NCBI GenBank assembly: GCA_017938315.1
Contig: JAGBBV010000020.1
Coordinates: forward strand, 230,948 to 294,947
Length of the DNA: 64,000 nucleotides
DNA from: Lachnospiraceae bacterium
Lineage (GTDB): Bacteria; Bacillota; Clostridia; Lachnospirales; Lachnospiraceae
Direction: 5' to 3'
The translations under genes were made by a program, and so were the position numbers. Shown one piece after another: positions 1 through 7,423 of this stretch. Below the pieces are notes generated by a model that ran no database searches, had not been told where the DNA came from, and saw nothing but the letters and a program-made list of their open reading frames with translations. Position 1 is the first letter of the stretch. Each line of letters opens with the position of its first letter.

Positions 1-2713
1 CTGCTTCTCTTAACGATGTACAATTTTTAAATGTATACGGCTCTACCTCATTCACACCATTTAATACAATGGTTTGGATATCCGTATCCGGTATGGATTT
101 ATTTAGTGTCTCACTACCTGCTTCCGCATAGTTTTTTTCCTTATCCCAGTAGGCACTGTTATCACTATCATCTTCTCCATCTGTATCAACTACATAGCCT
201 GAAAACAAGCCGGGTTTAATGCGATCAACACTTGCCGGAACAACAACATGTAACGTAGAATTTACAATTGCCATTTCATTCTCGGTAGGTTGTTCCAAAT
301 GTTTCTTTTCATCGTCCGTTGCCTGATAATATTCTGTAGCTTTTAAAACCATATTTTTATATGCCGACATATTTTCTGATGTTACATATGGTAAATTTGC
401 AACCCACTTTTCTGCACTTGTTGTATCTTTGATCATCGCATACTTCGGATAACCCACAAGTTGTGCTTCACCGGTTCCTGTAATAGGGTCAAAATAATAC
501 TGGACTTCCAAGTTTGTAGGCCAACCACTATGGCACTTTATCCATATTTTCTTCTGGTCTGCATTATTAATATTGCTCACACCATTCATAGCATACATAA
601 ACGGAACTGTATCATTACCGGAATTATCCATCATTGCACCTACAAATGTAAGTGATGGTCCTTCGTCTACATTTGGTGTATCAGAATCATCTTCTTTTAA
701 TGTATGCCCGCAACTTGCTTCCTGTGTTTTAAACGCATCGGTTCCAATGCTTTGTATACTTGCTGCATTGGTAAAAATAACAGTTTCTAAATTATGACAT
801 CCTTTAAAAGCATTATCTCCTATCATTTTTACGGAAGCGGGAATCGTAATTTTAATCAAATCACAGTTGTTTGTAAAACTTCCCTGTCCTATTGATGCAA
901 TGCCGTAAGGCCCTATGGTCTCTGGAATTGTGACATTATCCGGATGGTCATCCGGCTCAATCCAGAATTTCACCAATTCATTGCTACTATTTACCTGATA
1001 TGTTACTTTTGCAGTTTTAGCATCTGCAGCGTCTTCAACATCATGTTCATATTCTATTTTTTCATATAAATCTTGTCCTAAGTATTTAAAGGCAATAGAT
1101 TGTGCAGTTGCTGTGTCATGAATATTGGAGTCAGCCGGTCCCTCAAAATAAAATGATGCCGGTACCGTTGCTTTAAAACTGTCCCAAGTATTATCCTTAC
1201 AATTTGGATATCCCGGGCTACTAGTATCATCCTTATGAAAAACATTAAAATTAACTACAGAATTATTAATTTTCACATATTGTAAAGAATTACATCCCTG
1301 GAACATGTCAATTTCCAAGTTGCTCTCTTCATAACTTTCAGGAAATTCAATGCCAGCCAATTTGTTACATCCTCTGAACAAATGATTTCCCAGTTCCTTT
1401 AATGCAACCTGTCCACCGCCTTCTGCTCCAAGATTGATTGAAGTCATGTTGCTACAGTTTTCGAAACAACTATCACCCAATGCCAAAAGACCCACGGGTA
1501 TAGTAAATGATTTTAAAGAACGGCAATTATAAAAAGCATCTTTTCCGATTGCCTTAATATTTGCATTGGATGCAATTTCGCAATTTTCCATATTGATACA
1601 TTCTGCAAATGCCCCATTTCCAATTGTTTGAAGACCATTTGCCAATGACACATTTTTCAGTGTAGCACAACTATAAAAGGCATAATCACTGATACCCAAA
1701 ATGTTATTTCCAATTGTTAAATTTGTTATATTATTTTGACCGGCAAAAACACCCTGATCAGGTGTTGTTATATCTCCTGCAACAACCCATCCACCTTGTC
1801 CATCATCAGAAATAACTTCAGAACCGATGTATGCAACATTTGCATTGATTTTCCAGTGATCACTTTCGTCTCCCGCTTGAATATAATTTCCACTGGTATC
1901 TTTATAATATAAATCTGTATCAGGAACATCTTCCCAATTACTTCTCTGTTCATAATAACACGGGTTATATTGTACAGTATTTATTGCCTCCACTTCATAA
2001 AATACATAATGAGGCGTTGTGGTGTCTTCACCTGTCTCAGGATCTTTTTCATAACCTCTCATAACACGATAGGCTATAGAACCATCTTCATAATAATACA
2101 GTTCACCTTCATGAATTTCTTTTTCTTCCGGCACACCTGTTTCATTCTCGTAATTCACTACGCGATATAACAGTCTGTCATTTTCATCTTTTTTATGTAC
2201 TAAAGTCTCGTAATGTAAAAATTCATCCAACTTACTAACAAGGCAATATCCTTCTCTGGTTGTATTATCCGTATATTTTTTATACGCCTCTAATTGTTCA
2301 GGTATTGTTAACGAACTTTCCATCAACACTCCTGAATTGTAACCAAGAATAACAGCCACTTTATTAGGATTATTTTGTGTAGGTTTCATAAATACAAACT
2401 GGAAGGTACCATCACCGGATGTATATACAATTTTTTCCTTTGCGGTAACCCATGAATCACCGGTTCTCGGAATTGTACTAACATATTTATCTGCAGATGC
2501 CGGTGCTTCGTTTCCCAATGTAGGTACCGTACTTTTAACAGCAACTTTTACCGCTTCCTTTTTTTCATCTGCTGCTCCTGTCAAAGGATATGCGGATACA
2601 TCCTGCACCGGAATAGCCGCAACCGCAACAGCAGATGCCATAAAAAGAGCACCGATTGTCTTCCTTATCTGTTTTCTTAATCTTCTGTTTTTCTTCTTGG
2701 TACTTTTAGCCAT
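1..2713 (-). CDS. BspA-type leucine-rich repeat surface protein (3' end outside window)
   Basis: An open frame of 904 codons runs from an ATG at 2713 to the left edge with no stop, so the C-terminus is missing. A GGAG ribosome site precedes the ATG. The N-terminus is a long cationic stretch (KSTKKKNRRLRKQIRK) followed by a hydrophobic core and an AxA-like end near residue 40, a Sec signal peptide. The first half holds tyrosine-rich segments. After about residue 320 come LRR_5/BspA-type repeats (patterns such as IGNGAFAEC, IGKDAFYNC, IGDNAFKGC). The family is secreted and often adhesive. It starts 18 bases after the sortase gene stop, so it may be that sortase's substrate; the sorting signal would lie outside the window, so this is inference. 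Confidence 0.85.
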   Translation of the reverse strand, partial: MAKSTKKKNRRLRKQIRKTIGALFMASAVAVAAIPVQDVSAYPLTGAADEKKEAVKVAVKSTVPTLGNEAPASADKYVSTIPRTGDSWVTAKEKIVYTSGDGTFQFVFMKPTQNNPNKVAVILGYNSGVLMESSLTIPEQLEAYKKYTDNTTREGYCLVSKLDEFLHYETLVHKKDENDRLLYRVVNYENETGVPEEKEIHEGELYYYEDGSIAYRVMRGYEKDPETGEDTTTPHYVFYEVEAINTVQYNPCYYEQRSNWEDVPDTDLYYKDTSGNYIQAGDESDHWKINANVAYIGSEVISDDGQGGWVVAGDITTPDQGVFAGQNNITNLTIGNNILGISDYAFYSCATLKNVSLANGLQTIGNGAFAECINMENCEIASNANIKAIGKDAFYNCRSLKSFTIPVGLLALGDSCFENCSNMTSINLGAEGGGQVALKELGNHLFRGCNKLAGIEFPESYEESNLEIDMFQGCNSLQYVKINNSVVNFNVFHKDDTSSPGYPNCKDNTWDSFKATVPASFYFEGPADSNIHDTATAQSIAFKYLGQDLYEKIEYEHDVEDAADAKTAKVTYQVNSSNELVKFWIEPDDHPDNVTIPETIGPYGIASIGQGSFTNNCDLIKITIPASVKMIGDNAFKGCHNLETVIFTNAASIQSIGTDAFKTQEASCGHTLKEDDSDTPNVDEGPSLTFVGAMMDNSGNDTVPFMYAMNGVSNINNADQKKIWIKCHSGWPTNLEVQYYFDPITGTGEAQLVGYPKYAMIKDTTSAEKWVANLPYVTSENMSAYKNMVLKATEYYQATDDEKKHLEQPTENEMAIVNSTLHVVVPASVDRIKPGLFSGYVVDTDGEDDSDNSAYWDKEKNYAEAGSETLNKSIPDTDIQTIVLNGVNEVEPYTFKNCTSLREA

Positions 2714-2731
2714 TTGTAACACTCCTTTTGG

Positions 2732-3934
2732 TTACCCAACTCTTTTAGCTACTACTACAAATCTGCCATCTTCCTGTGAATGATCACAGGTTGACAATGT
2801 AAGCAGGCTGTCACCATACTTTGCTGTGACACCTGTATCATACAAACTCATTTTTGACATTTCATTCATGTATGAATCAAACTCTGCTTCAGAATTTGCT
2901 TCTATAAACTGATAATATTTAAAAACAATATCATCTTCATTGTAAACCTGGGAACGGAACACATACATTACCTGATAAGTCGCCTTTTCATAAATGGTAT
3001 CAAACTGTATCAGGGCATGTTCTTTCCCATAGGACTCCTTTGCATATTTCTGCAGATTACCAAACATATTTCCGGATTTCATATGATGTCCGTATAAAAT
3101 GAGATTGGTAGACTTTGGATAAGCACTACACGCATAATCCATAAAGATGCTTCCATTCTTGTCATACTCCTGATTAAAATTATGATCAAGGTAATATTCA
3201 TTGTTAGAAGTCTGCATAACAGGGTAGTCTATATTTGTATCGTCAATTTTTAGCCATCCGATTAGTCTTTTATTCTTTTCATATAAAGTTTTATATTCAT
3301 CAAGCACATCAGGAAGCTTAATTCCTTCTTTATGTATGGCAAATTCGTTCTTTTTTTGTGCATTTGCCGACAGTGCATCGCTTCCTTTCAGTTCTGCCAA
3401 ATCCTCATAATCGACACTGGTTTTTTCTGCAAAAAAATAGTACCCGCCAAAATATCCAAAGCACAAAACCGCTATCAACGATGCCATTATTATAATAAAC
3501 TTACGTCTCTTTTCTCTTTTATCAAGTTCAAGTAAAATCTGAACCTGCATGTCCCTATCATAATCCTCAAGACGTATTTTTTTCTTTTTCGCCGAATTCT
3601 TTGAACTTTTCTTTGTTTTGTTTGATGTTTTCTTTTTATCAGTGCTTTTTTCTTTTATTTTAATCTTGTCTGTGGCATTTTCAGGTGTAATGCCGCTTGC
3701 ACGAAGTTTCTCAACTTTTGCATATATCTCATCATCAAAGTCTGTACCTAACGCTGATTCAAAACGATAAATACCACTCTGTAATTCATTGAACAACTCA
3801 TATATCTGTTTGGGGCTGTTTAAATCTGTTTCTGCCTTAATGCGCTCTATCTTCTTACTGTCACGCAAAGCAGCCTCATAATCTGACTGGGTTCTAAACC
3901 GTCTCCCCTCTACTGTCAGGTCATCTGCTGTCAT
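2732..3934 (-). CDS. srtB: class B sortase with long cytoplasmic N-terminal extension
   Basis: Transpeptidase that attaches surface proteins to the cell wall. The C-terminal half has the sortase fold signature: catalytic His in LYGHHMKSGNMFG, the active-site motif TLSTC (Cys about residue 383) and Arg in DGRFVVV. TLSTC followed by D-H and the late Arg is typical of class B. I place the start at 3934 (MTADDL), which has AAAGGAG at good spacing; the frame extends 21 codons further without a site. Unusually, a single membrane segment lies at residues 145-168, preceded by about 140 charged residues including a Lys/Ser-rich linker, whereas most sortases begin with their anchor. The gene directly precedes the LRR surface protein. 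Confidence 0.92.
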   Translation of the reverse strand: MTADDLTVEGRRFRTQSDYEAALRDSKKIERIKAETDLNSPKQIYELFNELQSGIYRFESALGTDFDDEIYAKVEKLRASGITPENATDKIKIKEKSTDKKKTSNKTKKSSKNSAKKKKIRLEDYDRDMQVQILLELDKREKRRKFIIIMASLIAVLCFGYFGGYYFFAEKTSVDYEDLAELKGSDALSANAQKKNEFAIHKEGIKLPDVLDEYKTLYEKNKRLIGWLKIDDTNIDYPVMQTSNNEYYLDHNFNQEYDKNGSIFMDYACSAYPKSTNLILYGHHMKSGNMFGNLQKYAKESYGKEHALIQFDTIYEKATYQVMYVFRSQVYNEDDIVFKYYQFIEANSEAEFDSYMNEMSKMSLYDTGVTAKYGDSLLTLSTCDHSQEDGRFVVVAKRVG

Positions 3935-3965
3935 GGCACACTTCTCCTTTATGACATATATATTT

Positions 3966-3993
3966 ATTTTACTATATATTGAAATTAATTCAA
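3966..3993 (-). promoter_or_regulatory. sigma-A type promoter for the sortase-LRR operon
   Basis: On the minus strand TTGAAT and TAAAAT are separated by 16 bases, about 30 bases upstream of the chosen sortase start. Confidence 0.5.
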
Positions 3994-4137
3994 GCACTTT
4001 ATCAAGATGTTGCGTATTTTTTTATGTTTTAATTGTTTCATTTACCATTTATATCCAAAAAGACATTTGCACGACCGGTATATCACCCATCATACAAATG
4101 CCCTTTCTTCTAACACATAATAAAAATCAACATATTC

Positions 4138-4374
4138 CTACTTTTTTTCACACTGCAAAGCTTGTATCTCATCTAGTGTAAGCGACGGCACATATTCCGC
4201 AATCTCTTCTATACTAAAGTTTCCTTTTTGCAGCATCGCCATAGCTGTTTCTTTTGCTGTTTTCTTTCCACCTTCTTCAATCCCTTGTTGTATTCCTTGT
4301 TGTATTCCTTGTTCAACGCCTTCTTCATACCTTACTTCCAGAGCATCTTCCATGTTAAACTGTGTAAATAACAT
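4138..4374 (-). CDS. candidate internal gene: C-terminal Rpn small protein (78 aa)
   Basis: An in-frame ATG at codon 223 of the Rpn gene is preceded by GGAGG at 4383-4387, an 8-base spacing that rivals the main start. Translation from here would give only the C-terminal domain with the GIQQ repeats. Enteric rpn genes are known to make short C-terminal proteins from internal starts that inhibit the full-length toxin. Whether this site is used here is inference; the GGAGG also encodes part of the residues S-E-A-V, so chance is possible. Confidence 0.4.
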   Translation of the reverse strand: MLFTQFNMEDALEVRYEEGVEQGIQQGIQQGIEEGGKKTAKETAMAMLQKGNFSIEEIAEYVPSLTLDEIQALQCEKK

Positions 4375-5040
4375 ATTAACCGCCTCCGAACCATTTTCTC
4401 TTATAAAACCTGTCATAATATCTTCCTTTTTGCAATCTTCAATAGAAAAACTAATTGCTTCAGAAAGTCCGCAGCCATTACTTTCATATTCTCTTATTCT
4501 CTGGATAAACCATGAATATTCATACAACGGTCTGCATTTTTGTAATATAGGATGATTGACAGGAAAATTAATGTTAATTATCTTTACTGTTAATTCTAAC
4601 ATAGGATTCTCTGTTTTTTCAATATATGCTTCAGATAATTTTAACGTTTTTTCGACAGGAAATTTCTCTTTTCCATTATAGAACACAAAGAATTCAGGCG
4701 TTGGAATCTTAATGAGTGATGTTTGGTATAGTTTTCTATCCTCTATCATTTTTTCCATTGTTCTGCCATAATAAATTGCATCTCTTAATGGCATATTAGC
4801 ATTAATCGTTGACTGATGCTCACTTATTACCAGCACTCTTCCTTTTACTTGAAACGCCATATCATTTTTGCGTGCCATAAAAAGTACTCCTGATAACGTC
4901 TCATAAGATATGTCCTCCGGTTTTATCCCTTCTTTCTCACTAAGTGCTTCATATAATTTTGCAGCATTTTCCGGCACACTAAAAAATGCTGTAAAAGCAC
5001 TTGACTTCCATTTCTTATTTGGATTTTTTGTTTCTTCCAT
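4138..5040 (-). CDS. Rpn family recombination-promoting nuclease (PD-(D/E)XK type)
   Basis: A 300-residue protein of the Rpn/YhgA-like family, DNases related to transposase-linked proteins and implicated in recombination and phage defence. The nuclease core is in the first 150 residues: an Asp in KNDMAFQV, then VLVISEHQST with the conserved E-x-Q, then the family's NANMPLRDAIYYGR segment. The middle is helical. The C-terminal part carries a short tandem repeat (EQGIQQGIQQGIEEGG), common in this family, then a helical tail. Start at 5040 has AGGAGG. It stands alone between unrelated genes, as is usual for these mobile accessory genes. An in-frame internal start lies at 4374 (separate entry). 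Confidence 0.85.
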   Translation of the reverse strand: MEETKNPNKKWKSSAFTAFFSVPENAAKLYEALSEKEGIKPEDISYETLSGVLFMARKNDMAFQVKGRVLVISEHQSTINANMPLRDAIYYGRTMEKMIEDRKLYQTSLIKIPTPEFFVFYNGKEKFPVEKTLKLSEAYIEKTENPMLELTVKIININFPVNHPILQKCRPLYEYSWFIQRIREYESNGCGLSEAISFSIEDCKKEDIMTGFIRENGSEAVNMLFTQFNMEDALEVRYEEGVEQGIQQGIQQGIEEGGKKTAKETAMAMLQKGNFSIEEIAEYVPSLTLDEIQALQCEKK

Positions 5041-5249
5041 TTACTTCCTCCTTTTGTTTATTATTCATACACTTATTGGAAATGTGGCAAATAATGCCGG
5101 ACGAAGAATATCCTCAAGAACCTGTAATTGATTTACAAGTATAAGAATTTCCAATATGCTTTCAGATATATTGAGAATAACACATACTGTCTTCTTTGAC
5201 AATCTGATAGTTTTATTTCTACTACTCTTTATCGCGATGCCGCACAATT

Positions 5250-5295
5250 AAAAAACACTTTAATTTATCATGTAAAAGATAAACTAAAGTGTTTT
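5250..5295 (-). terminator. intrinsic terminator after the DUF2752 gene
   Basis: A long A/T-rich inverted repeat (arms around AACACTTTA-GTTTATC) closes 10 bases after the stop and is followed on the minus strand by a T-rich run. Confidence 0.75.
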
Positions 5296-5304
5296 CCAAT
5301 CCTA

Positions 5305-5742
5305 TTAACCTAAATAATTAATATTATAACCAACTAATAAAACATTCTTTATAATGCACTGCAATATAATAATCACTATCATTACATAAAAGTAAATGGG
5401 TTTAAATTGCGGTGCTTTACATCTGCCTTTTGAGAATGTATGTATTGTATGTAAAATCAGATAACATCCAATTAATACAGCCGCATACAAAACAGCCGGA
5501 TGATATATAAAGCTTTTTATAAGTTTTCCTGTCAAAAGAAAATGAACCGCACGTGTTCCGCCACACCCGGGACAATACAGTCCCATCACACGATACAGCA
5601 TACATGTTTCCGGATATATTTCCGTAATTGCAATATCAAAATAGCTAAGTGCTAAATAACATACAAATAATATAAAACAAACCAGTAAACATATATAATA
5701 AATTATTCGTGACAAACGGTATTCATAATCCTTTTCGTCCAT
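5305..5742 (-). CDS. DUF2752 membrane protein
   Basis: A 145-residue protein with three or four hydrophobic segments. It carries the family hallmark YCPGCGGTRAVHFLLTGK, a CxxCGxTRA motif followed by an amphipathic stretch, near residues 50-68. The function of DUF2752 is not established; the paired cysteines suggest metal or redox binding. The ATG is 5 bases after the stop of the DUF4190 gene, so the two are co-transcribed. The only SD-like sequence before it is a weak GGTGG, so translation probably depends on coupling. Confidence 0.85.
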   Translation of the reverse strand: MDEKDYEYRLSRIIYYICLLVCFILFVCYLALSYFDIAITEIYPETCMLYRVMGLYCPGCGGTRAVHFLLTGKLIKSFIYHPAVLYAAVLIGCYLILHTIHTFSKGRCKAPQFKPIYFYVMIVIIILQCIIKNVLLVGYNINYLG

Positions 5743-5747
5743 TTATC

Positions 5748-6032
5748 TTACATTCCACCAAGTAAGGATGTAAGTTCAGCCATTAATGCAGCTCCACTGA
5801 TAATAACGATTACAGAGGGAACTAAACCGATAACACCACAAACAAGACCAGCAACTGCCATTCCTTTTCCGCCCATTTTCTTAGCGATAGAAACACCACC
5901 AAAAATAACAGCCAGTAATGCTAATAAAGCAGGTACATAAGGTACACAGCAAGAAAGAACAAGTGCTACGATACCAAGTACCATTGATGTGATTGCCAAT
6001 CCTTTTGATTGGTTCTGAATATTTGTATCCAT
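5748..6032 (-). CDS. DUF4190 domain small membrane protein
   Basis: A 94-residue protein with two membrane helices in the DUF4190 pattern: SKGLAITSMVLGIVAL, then IFGGVSIAKKMGGKGMAVAG and a second helix. The family is widespread in Gram-positives and has no known function. AGGAGG precedes the start. It is the first gene of a two-gene unit with the DUF2752 protein. Confidence 0.85.
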   Translation of the reverse strand: MDTNIQNQSKGLAITSMVLGIVALVLSCCVPYVPALLALLAVIFGGVSIAKKMGGKGMAVAGLVCGVIGLVPSVIVIISGAALMAELTSLLGGM

Positions 6033-6061
6033 TGCATAATCCTCCTACATAAGTTTTCTTT

Positions 6062-6090
6062 ATATTACAATTTTTTACACAATTTGTCAA
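6062..6090 (-). promoter_or_regulatory. sigma-A promoter for DUF4190-DUF2752
   Basis: TTGACA and TAATAT with a 17-base spacer on the minus strand, 30 bases before the DUF4190 start. Confidence 0.7.
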
Positions 6091-6160
6091 TATTACAGCA
6101 ATTATAACACTATTATAATTTATATATTTTGATCCTTGAAATTTATTTTTAATTTCAGAA

Positions 6161-6188
6161 ACACTTACAAGCTATGCTACATATGATA
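6161..6188 (+). promoter_or_regulatory. candidate sporulation sigma-K-like promoter
   Basis: The element AC, 17 bases, then CATATGATA fits the sigma-K consensus (AC-N16/17-CATAnnnTA) and ends 36 bases before the Cys-rich gene. No TTGACA-like -35 is evident. The match is short and the region is A/T-rich. Confidence 0.4.
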
Positions 6189-6224
6189 AACCATAAAACA
6201 TAAAACCTTTTGGAGGTAACTATA

Positions 6225-6464
6225 ATGAGTGATTTAACAGCTACAGGATGTGGATGCGGAACATCTAATTATTCAAACAACGGATGCAGTTCATGGATTT
6301 GGATTATCCTTTTACTTTGTTGCTGCGGTGGATGCGGAAATAACGGCGGCGGATTCTTCGGCGGAAACGGTTCTGATTGCGGATGCGATATTATTATCAT
6401 CCTTTTACTCTTATCCTGCTGTGGTAACGGATCTTTTGGATTCGGAAACGGATGCGGATGCTAA
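6225..6464 (+). CDS. small Cys/Gly-rich protein (chorion class high-cysteine type)
   Basis: A 79-residue protein beginning MSDLTATGCGCG. It alternates two very hydrophobic blocks (SSWIWIILLLCCC and IIIILLLLSCC) with Gly/Cys/Asn-rich blocks ending GNGCGC. It matches the short high-cysteine proteins annotated in Lachnospiraceae; they have no proven role, but the composition resembles disulfide-linked coat material. I chose the ATG at 6225 because GGAGG lies 8 bases upstream; a TTG 15 bases earlier lies at the ribosome site itself. It has its own terminator. Confidence 0.8.
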   Translation: MSDLTATGCGCGTSNYSNNGCSSWIWIILLLCCCGGCGNNGGGFFGGNGSDCGCDIIIILLLLSCCGNGSFGFGNGCGC

Positions 6465-6510
6465 TTGCATAGCCTGATTTCTTTTTTCATCATATCTTAA
6501 TGCTACTCGT

Positions 6511-6545
6511 AAAATAGGCTCTTTATAAGAGCCTATTTTTCTTCA
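6511..6545 (+). terminator. intrinsic terminator after the Cys-rich gene
   Basis: AAAATAGGCTC and GAGCCTATTTT flank a 7-base loop and run into TTTTT. Confidence 0.85.
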
Positions 6546-6571
6546 TATATTCGCATTTATTATCATAAAAT
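6545..6571 (+). promoter_or_regulatory. candidate sigma-E-like promoter
   Basis: ATA, 16 bases, then CATAAAAT resembles the mother-cell sigma-E consensus (ATA-N16-CATACAAT), 28 bases before the next start. The A/T-rich setting makes chance matches likely. Confidence 0.3.
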
Positions 6572-6598
6572 GTTATGAAATCAAAAGAAGGAACTGCC

Positions 6599-7075
6599 AT
6601 GGAAAATCATCAATGCAATAAAGCAAGTGCATTTGATACTCTTTACACTAACAACCAAATTCAAATGCTCAAAATCATTCTCACGTACATGGATAAAAAA
6701 ACGCAAAAATCCATGGCTGTATATATTAAATTTCTGGAATTAACATATACCATTAATCTCTTGAAAGAAACACCATGCTGTACTTGTTTTTGGTCGGAAG
6801 CAGAGTCGGACTTTGATATTACCAAAATGTGCACCGAAATATTACCTTATTGTTCAGAAGCGCAGCGTACTCAAATCAGTCAGATGATAAATATGTTTAA
6901 AGCAATGGAAATGTATAAAGAAGTGTCAAAGACAATGGAGCTTATGAAGGAATTTATGCCTGATTCTTCCGATGGCGCACAATCAAACGACAACGGAAAT
7001 TCCGATATGATGAATATGCTCATGAATATGCTCTCCCCAGAGCAACAAGAAATGTTTCAAATGTTTAATAATTAG
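6599..7075 (+). CDS. hypothetical protein, Met-rich C-terminus
   Basis: A 158-residue soluble protein I do not recognise. It begins MENHQCNKASAF, has a helical N-terminal region (LKIILTYMDKKTQKSMAVYI), a small Cys cluster (ETPCCTCFW) near residue 65, two more cysteines (MCTEILPYC), and a Met/Gln-rich tail (MMNMLMNMLSPEQQEMFQMF). The ATG at 6599 has AGAAGGA 6 bases upstream and is preferred to one at 6575. The next gene starts 12 bases after its stop, so the two form an operon. Confidence 0.75.
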   Translation: MENHQCNKASAFDTLYTNNQIQMLKIILTYMDKKTQKSMAVYIKFLELTYTINLLKETPCCTCFWSEAESDFDITKMCTEILPYCSEAQRTQISQMINMFKAMEMYKEVSKTMELMKEFMPDSSDGAQSNDNGNSDMMNMLMNMLSPEQQEMFQMFNN

Positions 7076-7087
7076 GAGGTAACAGTC

Positions 7088-7360
7088 ATGAATACAGAGT
7101 GGATGAATGATGAGTCACTAAAAGAAATTGACAAAAACAAATTAGAATTTTTACAGGCACTTGTTTTTGAAAGTAGCAAATTAAAGAAAGAACAACTACT
7201 CCCCTTTCTTATGAATATTGCCAAACGTGGGCAGGAGAAAAATATCAATTTTTCCAACGAAGAAATCGAGGCAATCATTGCCGTATTAAGAAAACATGCC
7301 ACAGCTGAAGAAATTACTAAGATGGAAAAGATTTTAGCTATGAGAAATAAAAATAAATAA
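7088..7360 (+). CDS. hypothetical small helical protein
   Basis: A 90-residue all-helical charged protein beginning MNTEWMNDESLKEIDK. It has AGGAGG 8 bases upstream. The second half (LMNIAKRG, NEEIEAIIAVLRKHATAEEITKMEKIL) faintly resembles the length and layout of SpoVIF, but I would not assign it on that. It is co-transcribed with the Met-rich protein upstream. Confidence 0.75.
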   Translation: MNTEWMNDESLKEIDKNKLEFLQALVFESSKLKKEQLLPFLMNIAKRGQEKNINFSNEEIEAIIAVLRKHATAEEITKMEKILAMRNKNK

Positions 7361-7364
7361 TTTC

Positions 7365-7412
7365 AAAAAGTGCAAAACATTTCCTGCCAGCAGGATGTTT
7401 TGCACTTTTTTC
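7365..7412. terminator. bidirectional terminator between the small-protein operon and leuS
   Basis: AAAAAGTGCAAAACAT and ATGTTTTGCACTTTTTT form a long stem that serves the plus-strand genes ending at 7360 and leuS ending at 7424. Confidence 0.85.
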
Positions 7413-7423
7413 ATTCGCACTGC

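Noticed and set aside
5065-5247. A 60-codon minus-strand frame between the Rpn and DUF2752 genes
   Set aside because: It starts with GTG inside the terminator region, has no ribosome site, and its residues match no pattern I know.
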